Below are positions 1 through 9,240 of a DNA stretch of 64,000 nt, piece by piece (position 1 is the stretch's first letter; every line of letters begins with the position of its first letter). Made by a program: the position numbers and the translations under genes. The notes beneath the pieces were generated by a model. The model was not told where the DNA came from and made no database searches. It was given only the letters and a program-made list of their open reading frames with translations. The DNA is from Chitinophaga ginsengisoli (GTDB taxonomy: Bacteria; Bacteroidota; Bacteroidia; Chitinophagales; Chitinophagaceae), in contig NZ_PYGK01000006.1 in assembly GCF_003014595.1 (NCBI RefSeq), forward strand, positions 433,157 through 497,156. The letters are read 5' to 3'.

Positions 1-296
1 GCAGCAGCAGCGTGATCCTGGGTAGAGAAGATGTTGCAGGAGCTCCAGCGAACCTCAGCACCCAGGTGAACCAGGGTTTCTATCAGTACGGCAGTCTGGA
101 TGGTCATGTGCAGACATCCGGCAATACGTGCACCCTGTAAAGGCTTGGTGTTACCATATTCTTCCCTCAGAGACATCAGACCTGGCATTTCGGCTTCTGC
201 AAGTTCAATTTCTTTACGTCCCCACTCGGCCAGAGACATATCTTTTACCTTGTAAGCAAGGGTAAAGTCAATGTTAGAATTAGCTATTGTAGACAT
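1..296 (-). CDS. ahcY: Adenosylhomocysteinase, N-terminal part (cut by window edge)
   Basis: Reading the minus strand from the ATG at 294-296 gives about 98 residues that match the start of S-adenosylhomocysteine hydrolase. The diagnostic stretch GCLHMTIQTAVLIETL is followed by GAEVRWSSCNIFSTQDHAAA, which forms part of the substrate and NAD site region. The enzyme reversibly cleaves S-adenosylhomocysteine to adenosine and homocysteine in the cytoplasm and so recycles the product of methyltransferases. The remaining three quarters of the gene lie outside the window to the left. A Bacteroidota-type promoter sits 17-45 bases upstream of the start. Identification is secure because this family is very conserved. 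Confidence 0.95.
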   Translation of the reverse strand, partial: MSTIANSNIDFTLAYKVKDMSLAEWGRKEIELAEAEMPGLMSLREEYGNTKPLQGARIAGCLHMTIQTAVLIETLVHLGAEVRWSSCNIFSTQDHAAA

Positions 297-312
297 TATT
301 TCTTGTTTTGTG

Positions 313-341
313 CAAATCTAGCGTTATTTTATGGGTTTAAA
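313..341 (-). promoter_or_regulatory. Promoter of ahcY
   Basis: On the minus strand TAGATTTG (313-320) fits the Bacteroidota -7 consensus TAnnTTTG. A TTTA (338-341) lies 17 bases further upstream as a weak -33 element. The start codon follows closely, so the leader would be about 10 bases. Confidence 0.5.
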
Positions 342-563
342 CTGTGCATTTGTTCTTTTTTTATTTGTCCAAACAGAACAACTGTACTTCTATAAGCCGG
401 TTAACCTCATATAACTGCTAAAAATGTGTTATGACACCGATTTAGCATAAGTATAATGATTTTATCCACTATAAATGTGGATTTATAATTTATTGAGCAC
501 TAGTACCTCATGGTAGTTATCCACATTCCAGCACGCAACATATGCACAGAATATATAAATTTG

Positions 564-595
564 TTTGTATAAGTATGAAAATATAAATATGTTTG
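564..595 (+). promoter_or_regulatory. Promoter of the secreted repeat protein / porP unit
   Basis: TTTG (564-567), 20 bases, then TATGTTTG (588-595) matches the Bacteroidota sigma-A consensus TTTG-N17-23-TAnnTTTG in every fixed position. A second -7-like TAAATTTG (556-563) overlaps it without a good -33 box. The predicted transcript would have a leader of about 160 bases before the gene starting at 763. Confidence 0.65.
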
Positions 596-762
596 TATCT
601 TATATATATGTATTGTCTTTTATTTTATCAGATAATACTGTAGGTGGTTCCCGGAAATGGGGGGTGGAAAATTGTTTGATGTGAACTACCAAAAAAATGC
701 TGCACATCATAGTGCGAAAGCTAACCATCTTTATTGAGCAGTGACTTTTTTTAAGCTATTTG

Positions 763-3700
763 ATGGATTATTACAACGTTACACAGTTTACTATGTCTAA
801 GCTTCCCAATCCTATGAAACGCAGTTTCGTTGCAGCGTTACGTAAATTGCCGAATGCACTCTGCAGGATCGTGCTGCCATTACTACTACTGCTGCTATGC
901 AGTGAGGTGAATGCGCAAACTGTTAAAGCTGTGATCAATCCGACCGGTGGAACTCCAGCGTCTAATGACCTGAAGATTGAGGTCCTCAGTGACGGCGGTA
1001 TTAAGGTCACGCGGAAAGGATTATTAGAAAGTTACATCAGAACAGACAGCTCTCAGGGTATGAGGGCTTTTTTAGATTTTAAGAACAGTTCTTATCTGGT
1101 TCCGCCAAACCTGAAAAGTCCCGCTGTTTGCTACATTTCACCAATATCAGGTACAGGTGAATACTGGGATCCTTACAAGGTACATATCGTAGGTACTATC
1201 CTCGATAAATATAAAAATTATCCTACCGGACAAACCGGTACGGTAACTATCATCGTGTCTTACGTGAAGAATACTAACTATTTCTTCATGGACTATGTAT
1301 TGCACCTGCCACAGACCAGCGGCTTTACCAAAGCGTTGTTGTATCAGTCAGAACAGGTAGTAATGGGTGTTGCCGCCAGTGATGATCCGGATGCTGCAAG
1401 TACCTGCGCCTACGGTTTCATGAGCCCGGATGGTACTACTGTCGGCGTGTATCGCGATGCCAGCTGTGCCCTGACCCCGGAAGCGCCCAGAAGCCACGTA
1501 TATCGCTCACTGAGGAAGTTCGATTCCTGGGAGGTATCCCTTCCCGGCCATCGCTTTTATATAAATGATGCCGGTAGCTTCCCTTACAATACCGTTGCCG
1601 GCGGTATTGACGGAAATGCCCGTTCTATGGGTATCATGAAGCAGTTAGGCTCCGTGTTCCGTGATGGATCCCTGGATCCTGATCCGATGAACTTTAAAAC
1701 ATATCGCCTGCTTTCCGGATATGGAACGAGTATGACCGAGTTCGATACCATCGCGGCGATGAAAGATACCATCCCTGTTCCGGGATTTGCGGCAGTAAAC
1801 ATCAAATTCTCCAACGGTACTTTATCTGGTAACGAAGGAAATACTGCCGACGGAGAACAACCTGCACAGGGTCTTACCCTGACAGTATCCGGAGGTAAAC
1901 TGAATGCACCAGCCTACGTACTGGTAAAATATGATCCGACGTATGCTTCCAACTATTCACATCCGGCTGCACCTGGAACAGATTTTACCCTGACACAGGA
2001 AGCATTCCTCGTACCTGCAGGCGACTATACCACGCCTAAAAACGTGACTATCCCTAACCTGCATGTGATTGGGAATGACCAGCTACAATATAGCCGTACA
2101 CTCCGCCTCAAACTGGTAAGTACCTGTACATCCCTGTTAAGCATCTCCGGAACTTCCGAAGTGGATTACACGATCGTGGATGATGAGCCAAGAACGCTGA
2201 CAATGAATATTGACAGCACTTCCCTGTTTGAAGGAAATTCCTCTAAGGCAAGGATCACCATGCCAATTGGTATTACCTGTCCGGAAGATATCGTGATCAC
2301 TTTCTCCCGCGTAGGAACATCGACCGCAGGAGATACCGACTACGTTGTACCCGCTAATGTTGTAATACCTGCTAACCAGACAGGTACGCCAACATTTACT
2401 TTCTCAGCAAAAGCAGATAAAGTATTGGAAAATACGGAGAACCTGTCCCTGAAATTCCAGGGTACCATCTTAGGTATCGGTGTGGCTAGCCAGAAAGATC
2501 TGCAGATTAAGGATAGCACCTTCCTGAACCCTGCTTACTCACAGATCCAGGCTGACTGTATCTCTCCTGATGCAGCAAGACCTATACCTGAAGGATATAG
2601 CGGTTTCCTAGGTTTACATCTGCCTCCGGGGGTAACCACAGAGGTGACTATCACGATGCAGGAGATCTATGTGGATTGGGACCATGCGACTGCAGAAGAC
2701 CAGGTGGACTTTGACCTGAACTATTATTCCGGTCTGGAGTTCAAGATCACTCCGGGTACTACAGTTACCAAAGTGCCTTTCACTGTCTTTGCAGATAAAC
2801 TCATAGAAGGACCTACGCCTGAATATTTTGACCTGGATATAGTAGCAATGGATGATGTAGGCGCCGGTCGTGTATATAATTATACCGGTCCGCAGATCAC
2901 TATCAAAGATGTGGATGCCGACAGTTCCAATAAAGTGATCCTGATAACTACGCCATCAACTATTAAAGAAGGAGATGCTGGTGCTACTGTAATAGTATCA
3001 TTGCCACCAGGTGTTACTTCTTTGTATGATATTCCGGTAGTTATTTCAAAAGGCCCAAGTTCAAAAGCGAAAGATGCTGATCTGGTAGCGCCTTTGCCAA
3101 CCAGCTTAGTGATCAAAAAAGGACAGAACGCTGTATCCTTCCCTGCCAAAGTAATGGCAGTGGCAGACAATATACTGGAGAATGACGAAAGCCTGTGGAT
3201 TGTAACACAGCCTAACGGATTTACCATAGACTCGTCCCTGATCACCATCCAGGATGCGACAGGTGATGTTGCCGGTAACAAGGATATGAAGATCGAACTG
3301 GAGACACCTACTTTAAAAGAGGGTAGCAACAGTGGTATCAAGATTAGCTTTGTAAATACAACAATTACCGCAGAAGACCCGATCTCCATCACGTTATCAC
3401 ACGATGCTTCTTCTGCAGCAGCTACTACTGATTATACAGCGCCGGCTACTATTACTTTGCCAGCCGGTCTGAATACTTATACTATACCTGGTAGCTTTGT
3501 TGCTGTCAGCGATAAGATCTTTGAAGCGGATGAAGCAGTAACCCTCACAGGAGTGGCTACCTCTCTCCCAGGTCTGACAGTAAGCGGTTTCAGTGGATTG
3601 ATCCAGGATGCTACAGGAGATAATCCGGCAAATAAACAGATCACTGTTACCGCTAGTCATCCGGAAATGGATGAAGGTGGTACTGGTTATAGCTTTACTT

Positions 3701-6700
3701 TCAGCCTGCCTGCCGGCTTCACAACAGAAATACCTATCGACATTGCACCGGCACTGGTTCCACCATCTACTGCTTCTACGGATGACTATACCTTAGTTAC
3801 AACTCCGCTTACAATCAATAGTGGCGGTAGCAGCGTAACAACAGGTGTAACAATTGCGTCGGATGTGGTAGTAGAAGGAGATGAAAACATGGTGCTTGGT
3901 GGTACGGCTAGTTCTTCAACCATTACCGATTGGACATTAGTACCTGCTACTGTAGTCATCAAGGATAAAACAAAGATCTCAGGACCAAAAGTTACTGTAG
4001 ACACAACGAATATTGTTGAAGGAGGTGCTGGTGCGTTTATCACCATCACTATGCCAGCAGGTACAGTGCCTTCCACGCCATTGACTGTTAACCTGACAAG
4101 GGGACTCAGTTCACAGGCGGTTGCCGGCTTTACCGGTCTGCCACAAACAGTTACACTGAGTGGAAACTCTATTACCATTCCGGTGCCGATAGCAGCCAGC
4201 ACAGATAACATACTGAATGATAATGAGAAACTGGTAGTGATAGTAGACACAGAAGGTTATCCGAAAGATTCAGTAACACTCAACATGATCGATGTTACTG
4301 CAAATGATCCGGCAAACCTGAAAGTCACTTTCACACCGCAGCCAGCCAGCCTGAGTAACCATGTCAAAGAAGGTGTTCCGTATGTGGTGCGTGCCAGTTT
4401 ACCTCCGGGAGTAACGCCATATAAACCGGTATTGTTCTCCGTATATGCAACATCAGCTTCAGATGCTGTGCCTGCAGATTATACCGGAGTGCCTACCAGC
4501 TTTACACTGAATCCGGCAATAGGTTATGCAGACTTCACGATCACACCAACAGCAGATAAGATTATTGAAAGCCCGGAACTGCTGCAGTTCACCGGTAACG
4601 CCACTCTGATGCCAAACCTGGTGGTTGACACTTTTAATCTTTATATAGATGATGCGACGATTACTGATCCGAGCAAAGCTACATTGCAGATATTCTTCGA
4701 TTCTACTGCCATCACCAAAGGCGGTGGCGCAACAAAAGTAACGATCGGATTTACTGATCCTGCAGTGATAACGACGTTGCCAATCACAGCCAGCATCACA
4801 CCAGATCCTTCTTCTACTGCCGATGTCACCAACTATGTTGGTCTGCCAACAACAGTAACAATACCGAAAGACAGTAACCATGTAACTTTCTTTCTGAATG
4901 TACCAGACAACTACAAGCTGGAAGGAACTACAATATTGCAGTTTGCCGCCAGCGCCACAGGCTTCAGCTGGGCACCTGTGCCACCATTGAACATCCTGGA
5001 AATAGCAGGACAGGCGCTGACGATAGAGAAAGTAAGTGATGCGGCGGAACCATCAACAGATGGTGCATTTATCATCAAAATGCCAATTGTTTCTACGTCA
5101 GATGTAACGGTGAGCTACAGAGCAATATATGGCAGCACGAATATTGAGCCGCTTCCTACATCAGTAATTATACCTGCTGGTTCACAGGAAGTAACTGTAC
5201 CAATACGTATCAAGGATGACCTGATCCTGCAGGGCGATCAGCCTCTGAGGATAACATTGACCAACGCAGTTGCTGATAATGGAGGCAAGCCTATCAGCCT
5301 GACCGTGGATATCACCCCTGTACTGATAACAGTAGGAGATGATGAAAATGCTACAACCGGTCCGAAAGCAACAGCACGTCAGATATTAATAGAAAAGATG
5401 AGTGACGCCACTCAGCCGTCTACGCCGGGTTCATTCAGGATCCGCTTTAATGACTCAACACTGGTGGCTTCAGATAATGTAAAAGTAATTTACAATCTCG
5501 GAGGTACTGCTACACCAGGAACCGACTATGGTATCTTACCTGGATATGCGATCATTCCGAAAGGAGAGAGCATGGTGTATGTAAAAGTATCGCCTGCGGG
5601 CATCCACTACGCCGGACCAGATGTAACTGTACAGTCTACATTGACAGATGCTTCATCTACACTGCCTAATGTAACCTGGACGTTTGTCAGCAATCCGGTT
5701 GCAACAATGACCATCTATAACCACAACATCGATACACCGGTTGTGAACCTGTTTGCTGCTACCAGCCAGATCACAGAAGGACAGGAAGTTGAGTTTGTGG
5801 TAAGATTGAGCAGGACTATAACAGTAGATATACCTGTAACACTTGATTTAACAAATGATGTTTACAGAACACTCACACTTTCAGGTGGCACGGTAAACGG
5901 TAAGAGTATAGAGGTGACAGTACCGAAAGGGGCACAGGAAGCGCGCTTTAAAGTAAGAGTAGATAATAATGAACTGAGTGATGACGATGGATGGATTAAA
6001 GCGGCAGTAAGAGATTTCGATCCGCTGAGTGGTAAACCTCCTTATTATACTGGTCTGGCAAGTGAAGTGACCAATTCAGTAGGAGATGACGATTCACTGA
6101 AACTGACCTTTACTGACAACCGTTATGCTGTGAAGGTAGCGTTTGATACCATTGGTCAGCCATTACCATTCAAGCTTCATTTCAACCGCGCCAGCTCACG
6201 TATCATCACTGTATACTACGAGTTCTATACGCCGGCGCCAACTGAGATCCCTGCTAATACACTGGCAGCGACACCAGTGAAAGACTATGATAATACTGTA
6301 TCACCAATATTGGTATTACCAGGTGAAACAGATGTTGATATATCGGTACCAGTGAATAGCGTGGAGAAGGATAAGATCTTTGGTATGCGTTTGCTGAGAG
6401 CAACCGTATCATCCAACCAGCATCCGCCAACCCTGGATTCCATTATAACAGCAACTGGTCTGATCCAGATCTGTATGGATTGTGATGTGGATGGCGATGG
6501 TGTACCGGATTATGTAGAGCGCTTCATCACTGATGGCAGATGGAAGGATGACAATGGTGGCAACCTGCGTGTACATCCTGCAATGTCTCCTAACAACGAC
6601 GGATTGGGTAATGATGTGATGCAGGTAGAGAACATTGAAAAATATCCGGAGAATGAGGTAACCGTATTTAACCGTTGGGGTGGTACTGTATTCACAACGA

Positions 6701-6861
6701 AGAACTATAACAACCAGACGAATAACTTTAATGGTAAGGGTAATGTTGGTGGAGCGAAAGGCCAGGATGTTCCGGATGGTTCTTACTTCTTCATCATTCA
6801 TACTACGGATGCCAATGGTAATAAGAAACGTTACACTGGATTCATTGTAATAAAAAGATAG
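763..6861 (+). CDS. Giant secreted Calx-beta-like repeat protein with T9SS type-B sorting domain
   Basis: About 2032 residues. An N-terminal signal peptide (hydrophobic LLLLLLC run, cleavage after VNAQ) is followed by a unique region of about 300 residues. After that come about a dozen beta-sandwich repeats of 105-125 residues resembling Calx-beta domains; each typically has an xxEG turn, a LPPGVT-like strand, a DY/DF segment, then a closing acidic D-x-T motif. Near residue 1905 a calcium-binding-like DxDGDGVPD linker leads into the gliding-motility-associated C-terminal domain (SPNNDGLGND, VFNRWG, DGSYFFIIH), the type-B sorting signal read by the type IX secretion system. The likely role is a surface adhesin or structural filament. 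The porP/sprF gene begins two bases downstream, the usual partner for type-B cargo. Possible starts are TTG 760, ATG 763, ATG 793 and ATG 814; the last gives a conventional signal peptide (MKRS...). Confidence 0.88.
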   Translation: MDYYNVTQFTMSKLPNPMKRSFVAALRKLPNALCRIVLPLLLLLLCSEVNAQTVKAVINPTGGTPASNDLKIEVLSDGGIKVTRKGLLESYIRTDSSQGMRAFLDFKNSSYLVPPNLKSPAVCYISPISGTGEYWDPYKVHIVGTILDKYKNYPTGQTGTVTIIVSYVKNTNYFFMDYVLHLPQTSGFTKALLYQSEQVVMGVAASDDPDAASTCAYGFMSPDGTTVGVYRDASCALTPEAPRSHVYRSLRKFDSWEVSLPGHRFYINDAGSFPYNTVAGGIDGNARSMGIMKQLGSVFRDGSLDPDPMNFKTYRLLSGYGTSMTEFDTIAAMKDTIPVPGFAAVNIKFSNGTLSGNEGNTADGEQPAQGLTLTVSGGKLNAPAYVLVKYDPTYASNYSHPAAPGTDFTLTQEAFLVPAGDYTTPKNVTIPNLHVIGNDQLQYSRTLRLKLVSTCTSLLSISGTSEVDYTIVDDEPRTLTMNIDSTSLFEGNSSKARITMPIGITCPEDIVITFSRVGTSTAGDTDYVVPANVVIPANQTGTPTFTFSAKADKVLENTENLSLKFQGTILGIGVASQKDLQIKDSTFLNPAYSQIQADCISPDAARPIPEGYSGFLGLHLPPGVTTEVTITMQEIYVDWDHATAEDQVDFDLNYYSGLEFKITPGTTVTKVPFTVFADKLIEGPTPEYFDLDIVAMDDVGAGRVYNYTGPQITIKDVDADSSNKVILITTPSTIKEGDAGATVIVSLPPGVTSLYDIPVVISKGPSSKAKDADLVAPLPTSLVIKKGQNAVSFPAKVMAVADNILENDESLWIVTQPNGFTIDSSLITIQDATGDVAGNKDMKIELETPTLKEGSNSGIKISFVNTTITAEDPISITLSHDASSAAATTDYTAPATITLPAGLNTYTIPGSFVAVSDKIFEADEAVTLTGVATSLPGLTVSGFSGLIQDATGDNPANKQITVTASHPEMDEGGTGYSFTFSLPAGFTTEIPIDIAPALVPPSTASTDDYTLVTTPLTINSGGSSVTTGVTIASDVVVEGDENMVLGGTASSSTITDWTLVPATVVIKDKTKISGPKVTVDTTNIVEGGAGAFITITMPAGTVPSTPLTVNLTRGLSSQAVAGFTGLPQTVTLSGNSITIPVPIAASTDNILNDNEKLVVIVDTEGYPKDSVTLNMIDVTANDPANLKVTFTPQPASLSNHVKEGVPYVVRASLPPGVTPYKPVLFSVYATSASDAVPADYTGVPTSFTLNPAIGYADFTITPTADKIIESPELLQFTGNATLMPNLVVDTFNLYIDDATITDPSKATLQIFFDSTAITKGGGATKVTIGFTDPAVITTLPITASITPDPSSTADVTNYVGLPTTVTIPKDSNHVTFFLNVPDNYKLEGTTILQFAASATGFSWAPVPPLNILEIAGQALTIEKVSDAAEPSTDGAFIIKMPIVSTSDVTVSYRAIYGSTNIEPLPTSVIIPAGSQEVTVPIRIKDDLILQGDQPLRITLTNAVADNGGKPISLTVDITPVLITVGDDENATTGPKATARQILIEKMSDATQPSTPGSFRIRFNDSTLVASDNVKVIYNLGGTATPGTDYGILPGYAIIPKGESMVYVKVSPAGIHYAGPDVTVQSTLTDASSTLPNVTWTFVSNPVATMTIYNHNIDTPVVNLFAATSQITEGQEVEFVVRLSRTITVDIPVTLDLTNDVYRTLTLSGGTVNGKSIEVTVPKGAQEARFKVRVDNNELSDDDGWIKAAVRDFDPLSGKPPYYTGLASEVTNSVGDDDSLKLTFTDNRYAVKVAFDTIGQPLPFKLHFNRASSRIITVYYEFYTPAPTEIPANTLAATPVKDYDNTVSPILVLPGETDVDISVPVNSVEKDKIFGMRLLRATVSSNQHPPTLDSIITATGLIQICMDCDVDGDGVPDYVERFITDGRWKDDNGGNLRVHPAMSPNNDGLGNDVMQVENIEKYPENEVTVFNRWGGTVFTTKNYNNQTNNFNGKGNVGGAKGQDVPDGSYFFIIHTTDANGNKKRYTGFIVIKR

Positions 6862-6863
6862 CG

Positions 6864-7775
6864 ATGACTGCGAAGAAGAAAATCCTTTTAAATCTACTGG
6901 TAGCTGCTGCATGTTATGTACCGGCAAAGGCTCAGCAGAGTCCTATCTATTCCCAGTACATGATGAACGGGGTAGTGATCAATCCTGCTTATGCCAGTAC
7001 AGATGAATCGGCCAGTTTAACAGTAGTAGGGCGTAATCAGTGGGTAGGAGTGGACGGCGCACCTAAAACAGCCACCATGTCGTTTTATTCGCCGTTGAAT
7101 CAGAGAGGAACCAGCCTTGGTTTCTCTGCTATGAGGGAATCGATCACTGTACAGACACGTACCGACTATAATCTCCTGGCAGCACAGAAGGTATCGCTGA
7201 GTGAAACCGTCCAGCTGGCATTGGGCCTGCAGGCGGGCATGTCACAGTATAATGAAAAGAATAGTGAACTGACCACTACTGACCCGACATTCGCTTCCAA
7301 TTTGAGTTACTGGAAGACGCAGGTAGGATTTGGCTTCGCGCTCTTTTCAGAGAATTTTTACCTGGGTTTGTCTGCACCTGCCTTCAAAAGTTTTGATATG
7401 GGCAATAGTGTAAATAAAGTGAAGACAATTTCACACTATTATATGCAGGCGGCATATGCAGCGAGGGTAAATGACGATGTATTGGTGAAACCGTCTATAT
7501 TGCTGAGACAGGCAAAAGGAAGTGGTTTGCAATATGATATTAACACAAGCGTATTGCTGAAGGAAGTGGTATGGCTGGGTGCATCCTGGCGTTCAGAGAA
7601 AACGGTGACTGGTTTGGTACAGGTGAGAGTAGGACCTTATTTCCAGATCGGTTACTCTTACGATACACCGATGTCTTCAAACCTGAAGGGCGCTCAGACA
7701 GTATCACATGAACTCATGCTGAATTTGCGTTTTGGATGGAGTAGTGATCATGAAATTCTCCCGCGTGTCTTCTAA
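6864..7775 (+). CDS. PorP/SprF family type IX secretion membrane protein
   Basis: 303 residues, the usual family size. It has a signal peptide ending at AKAQ, then the family hallmark QSPIYSQYMMNGVVINPAY, followed by amphipathic beta-strands typical of an outer-membrane barrel and a strand-like C-terminus. In Flavobacterium SprF is needed to secrete and anchor the type-B cargo SprB. The position two bases after a type-B cargo gene says this copy serves that protein, rather than being the core PorP of the secreton. Translation is probably coupled to the upstream gene, and an intrinsic terminator follows at 7817-7850. Confidence 0.93.
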   Translation: MTAKKKILLNLLVAAACYVPAKAQQSPIYSQYMMNGVVINPAYASTDESASLTVVGRNQWVGVDGAPKTATMSFYSPLNQRGTSLGFSAMRESITVQTRTDYNLLAAQKVSLSETVQLALGLQAGMSQYNEKNSELTTTDPTFASNLSYWKTQVGFGFALFSENFYLGLSAPAFKSFDMGNSVNKVKTISHYYMQAAYAARVNDDVLVKPSILLRQAKGSGLQYDINTSVLLKEVVWLGASWRSEKTVTGLVQVRVGPYFQIGYSYDTPMSSNLKGAQTVSHELMLNLRFGWSSDHEILPRVF

Positions 7776-7816
7776 AATTTGAGCTTATATTACCGAAAAC
7801 ACATACTGATTTATCA

Positions 7817-7850
7817 TTTTCCCGCATTTATCATGCGGGAAATTTTTTTA
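7817..7850 (+). terminator. Intrinsic terminator after porP/sprF-like gene
   Basis: CCCGCAT (7821-7827) and ATGCGGG (7833-7839) form a perfect 7-bp stem with a 5-base loop, followed by AAATTTTTTT. It ends the adhesin/porP operon. Between this site and 8045 I see no gene. Confidence 0.85.
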
Positions 7851-8045
7851 TTGATATACGCTATTGATAATGAGGGAGTAGTGAGGTTTTTCTTCTTTTT
7901 AGGAAAAAGGTGAGTACCAAAATCCATGTTTAAACATTTACCGTAAGTATCTATAGATAGGTGAAGAGGGATAATAATATTTTCCGGATACACCTGAAGA
8001 ATTTTAATTAGAAAAGTTGTGTCTTTTAATGGTTAACTTGGGAAA

Positions 8046-8079
8046 CAGCCTGGTATTTTTACCAGGCTGGATTTTTTTA
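8046..8079 (+). terminator. Strong intrinsic terminator, plus orientation
   Basis: A perfect 10-bp stem (8046-8055 with 8060-8069) has a TTTT loop and a T run that overlaps the stop codon of the converging acetyltransferase gene. The T run is on the plus strand. It may also slow minus-strand polymerase, but the minus-side T run is short. Confidence 0.75.
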
Positions 8080-8571
8080 TAGCGGTTTCCTCATCACATA
8101 ATCTCTCATCCAGTAACCGTTACCGATATCGGTATCTTTCTCTTTCAGGATGGTAAAACCCTGTTTTTCGTAAAAGAATCTTGCCTTATTGTCCCTTTTC
8201 ACATCAAGCTCCAGGGTGGTCGCATTTGCAGCCTTTACACGTTCAATTACGCCCTCCAGCAGGAATCTTCCTACTCCTTTTCCCTGGTAATCACCATGCA
8301 CGTATATCTTCTGCAGTTTGTATATGCCAGGTTCGTCAGTAGTGCTGTATGACGCAAAACCGATAGGCCGATGCTCATCATATAACAGCAGGAACGCATG
8401 CTGTTTTTTAGTCATCTGGCTGTTCAGTGACGCTGTGCTGTAGATCAGTGCTATCATATATTCCAGTTGCTCAGGTGTCATGAGATCCTTATAGGTGGGT
8501 CTCCAGATCTCGTCTGTCAGTTGCTGTATAAGTGGAATATCGTCTATAGTGGCTGTTCGTATCTGATACAT
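8077..8571 (-). CDS. GNAT family N-acetyltransferase
   Basis: 164 residues, standard GNAT length. The acetyl-CoA pyrophosphate loop is visible as YQGKGVGRFLL (Q-x-x-G-x-G/A) around residue 95, preceded by the strand YKLQKIYVH, and followed by LELDVKRDNKARFFYEKQGF, the motif B helix with the conserved Tyr and GF turn. It transfers an acetyl group from acetyl-CoA to an amine; the substrate cannot be read from sequence. It lies 9 bases downstream of the DsbA-like gene and is probably the last gene of a polX-like/dsbA-like/GNAT transcript. Confidence 0.9.
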   Translation of the reverse strand: MYQIRTATIDDIPLIQQLTDEIWRPTYKDLMTPEQLEYMIALIYSTASLNSQMTKKQHAFLLLYDEHRPIGFASYSTTDEPGIYKLQKIYVHGDYQGKGVGRFLLEGVIERVKAANATTLELDVKRDNKARFFYEKQGFTILKEKDTDIGNGYWMRDYVMRKPL

Positions 8572-8580
8572 AGTTATTGT

Positions 8581-9207
8581 TTATACCTTCCCTTTAATTT
8601 TTTCTATTACTTCCAGCAAGCGATCGAGGGGCGTATATCCCTTAGCGATCAGGAAGTATTCTTTCCCATCGTCTAGTATAGCTGCAGGGAAGCCTGTGAT
8701 GCCCCATTGCTCTACCTGTTTAAATTCCTGCACGGTATCATACCTGTTGGCATCTTCCTTCATTTTTTCGAGGAATTCATCCACTGGCAGCTGATATTTC
8801 GTTAGTAACTGGCGATAGGTATCATCTTCATTCAGGCTTTTGCCATCGTGGTTCAGGGCCACCTGCATATCATGCGCGAAAGAGAGCGCTTTAGTTGGCT
8901 GGTATTGTTTGAAGACGGTCAGCGCAATGCTGGGTTTCTCTGAGTCCATGACATCATCCGTACGCAGGTATTCTTCCAGGAATGCCGGTCCGAATTTAAC
9001 ACCGGTTACTGCCTCTACCTGTTTATGGGCCTGGCTGATGTAGTTATACATAGCGGATGCCGGCCTGTGATTGGCGCTCAGGAACATGCCTCCGGAGAGG
9101 ACATCAACTTCCATTTTGTCTCCGAAATGTTGTAGTAATTCCTCTATAACGGGTGTAAATCCATAACACCACCCACAGAGGGCGTCATATATATAGATCA
9201 GTTTCAT
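8581..9207 (-). CDS. DsbA family (FrnE-like) thiol oxidoreductase, cytoplasmic
   Basis: 208 residues with the thioredoxin-fold active site CGWC at residues 11-14, a helical insertion, and the cis-proline loop TGFPAAIL near residue 173. No signal peptide is present, so unlike periplasmic DsbA it should act in the cytoplasm. Bacteroidota proteins of this type are usually annotated as DsbA family or protein-disulfide isomerases; the physiological substrate is unknown. It begins 33 bases after the PolX-like gene stops and is followed 9 bases later by the acetyltransferase. Confidence 0.88.
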   Translation of the reverse strand: MKLIYIYDALCGWCYGFTPVIEELLQHFGDKMEVDVLSGGMFLSANHRPASAMYNYISQAHKQVEAVTGVKFGPAFLEEYLRTDDVMDSEKPSIALTVFKQYQPTKALSFAHDMQVALNHDGKSLNEDDTYRQLLTKYQLPVDEFLEKMKEDANRYDTVQEFKQVEQWGITGFPAAILDDGKEYFLIAKGYTPLDRLLEVIEKIKGKV

Positions 9208-9240
9208 GTATGCGGTTTACGTTGGCACCTCTTAATATCG

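Larger units (their letters stand above)
297..759. other. Gene-free divergent promoter region
   Basis: This AT-rich interval separates ahcY (minus) from the secreted repeat protein (plus). It holds one promoter for each. No coding potential or hairpin terminator is seen in the middle part (about 345-560). Confidence 0.7.
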
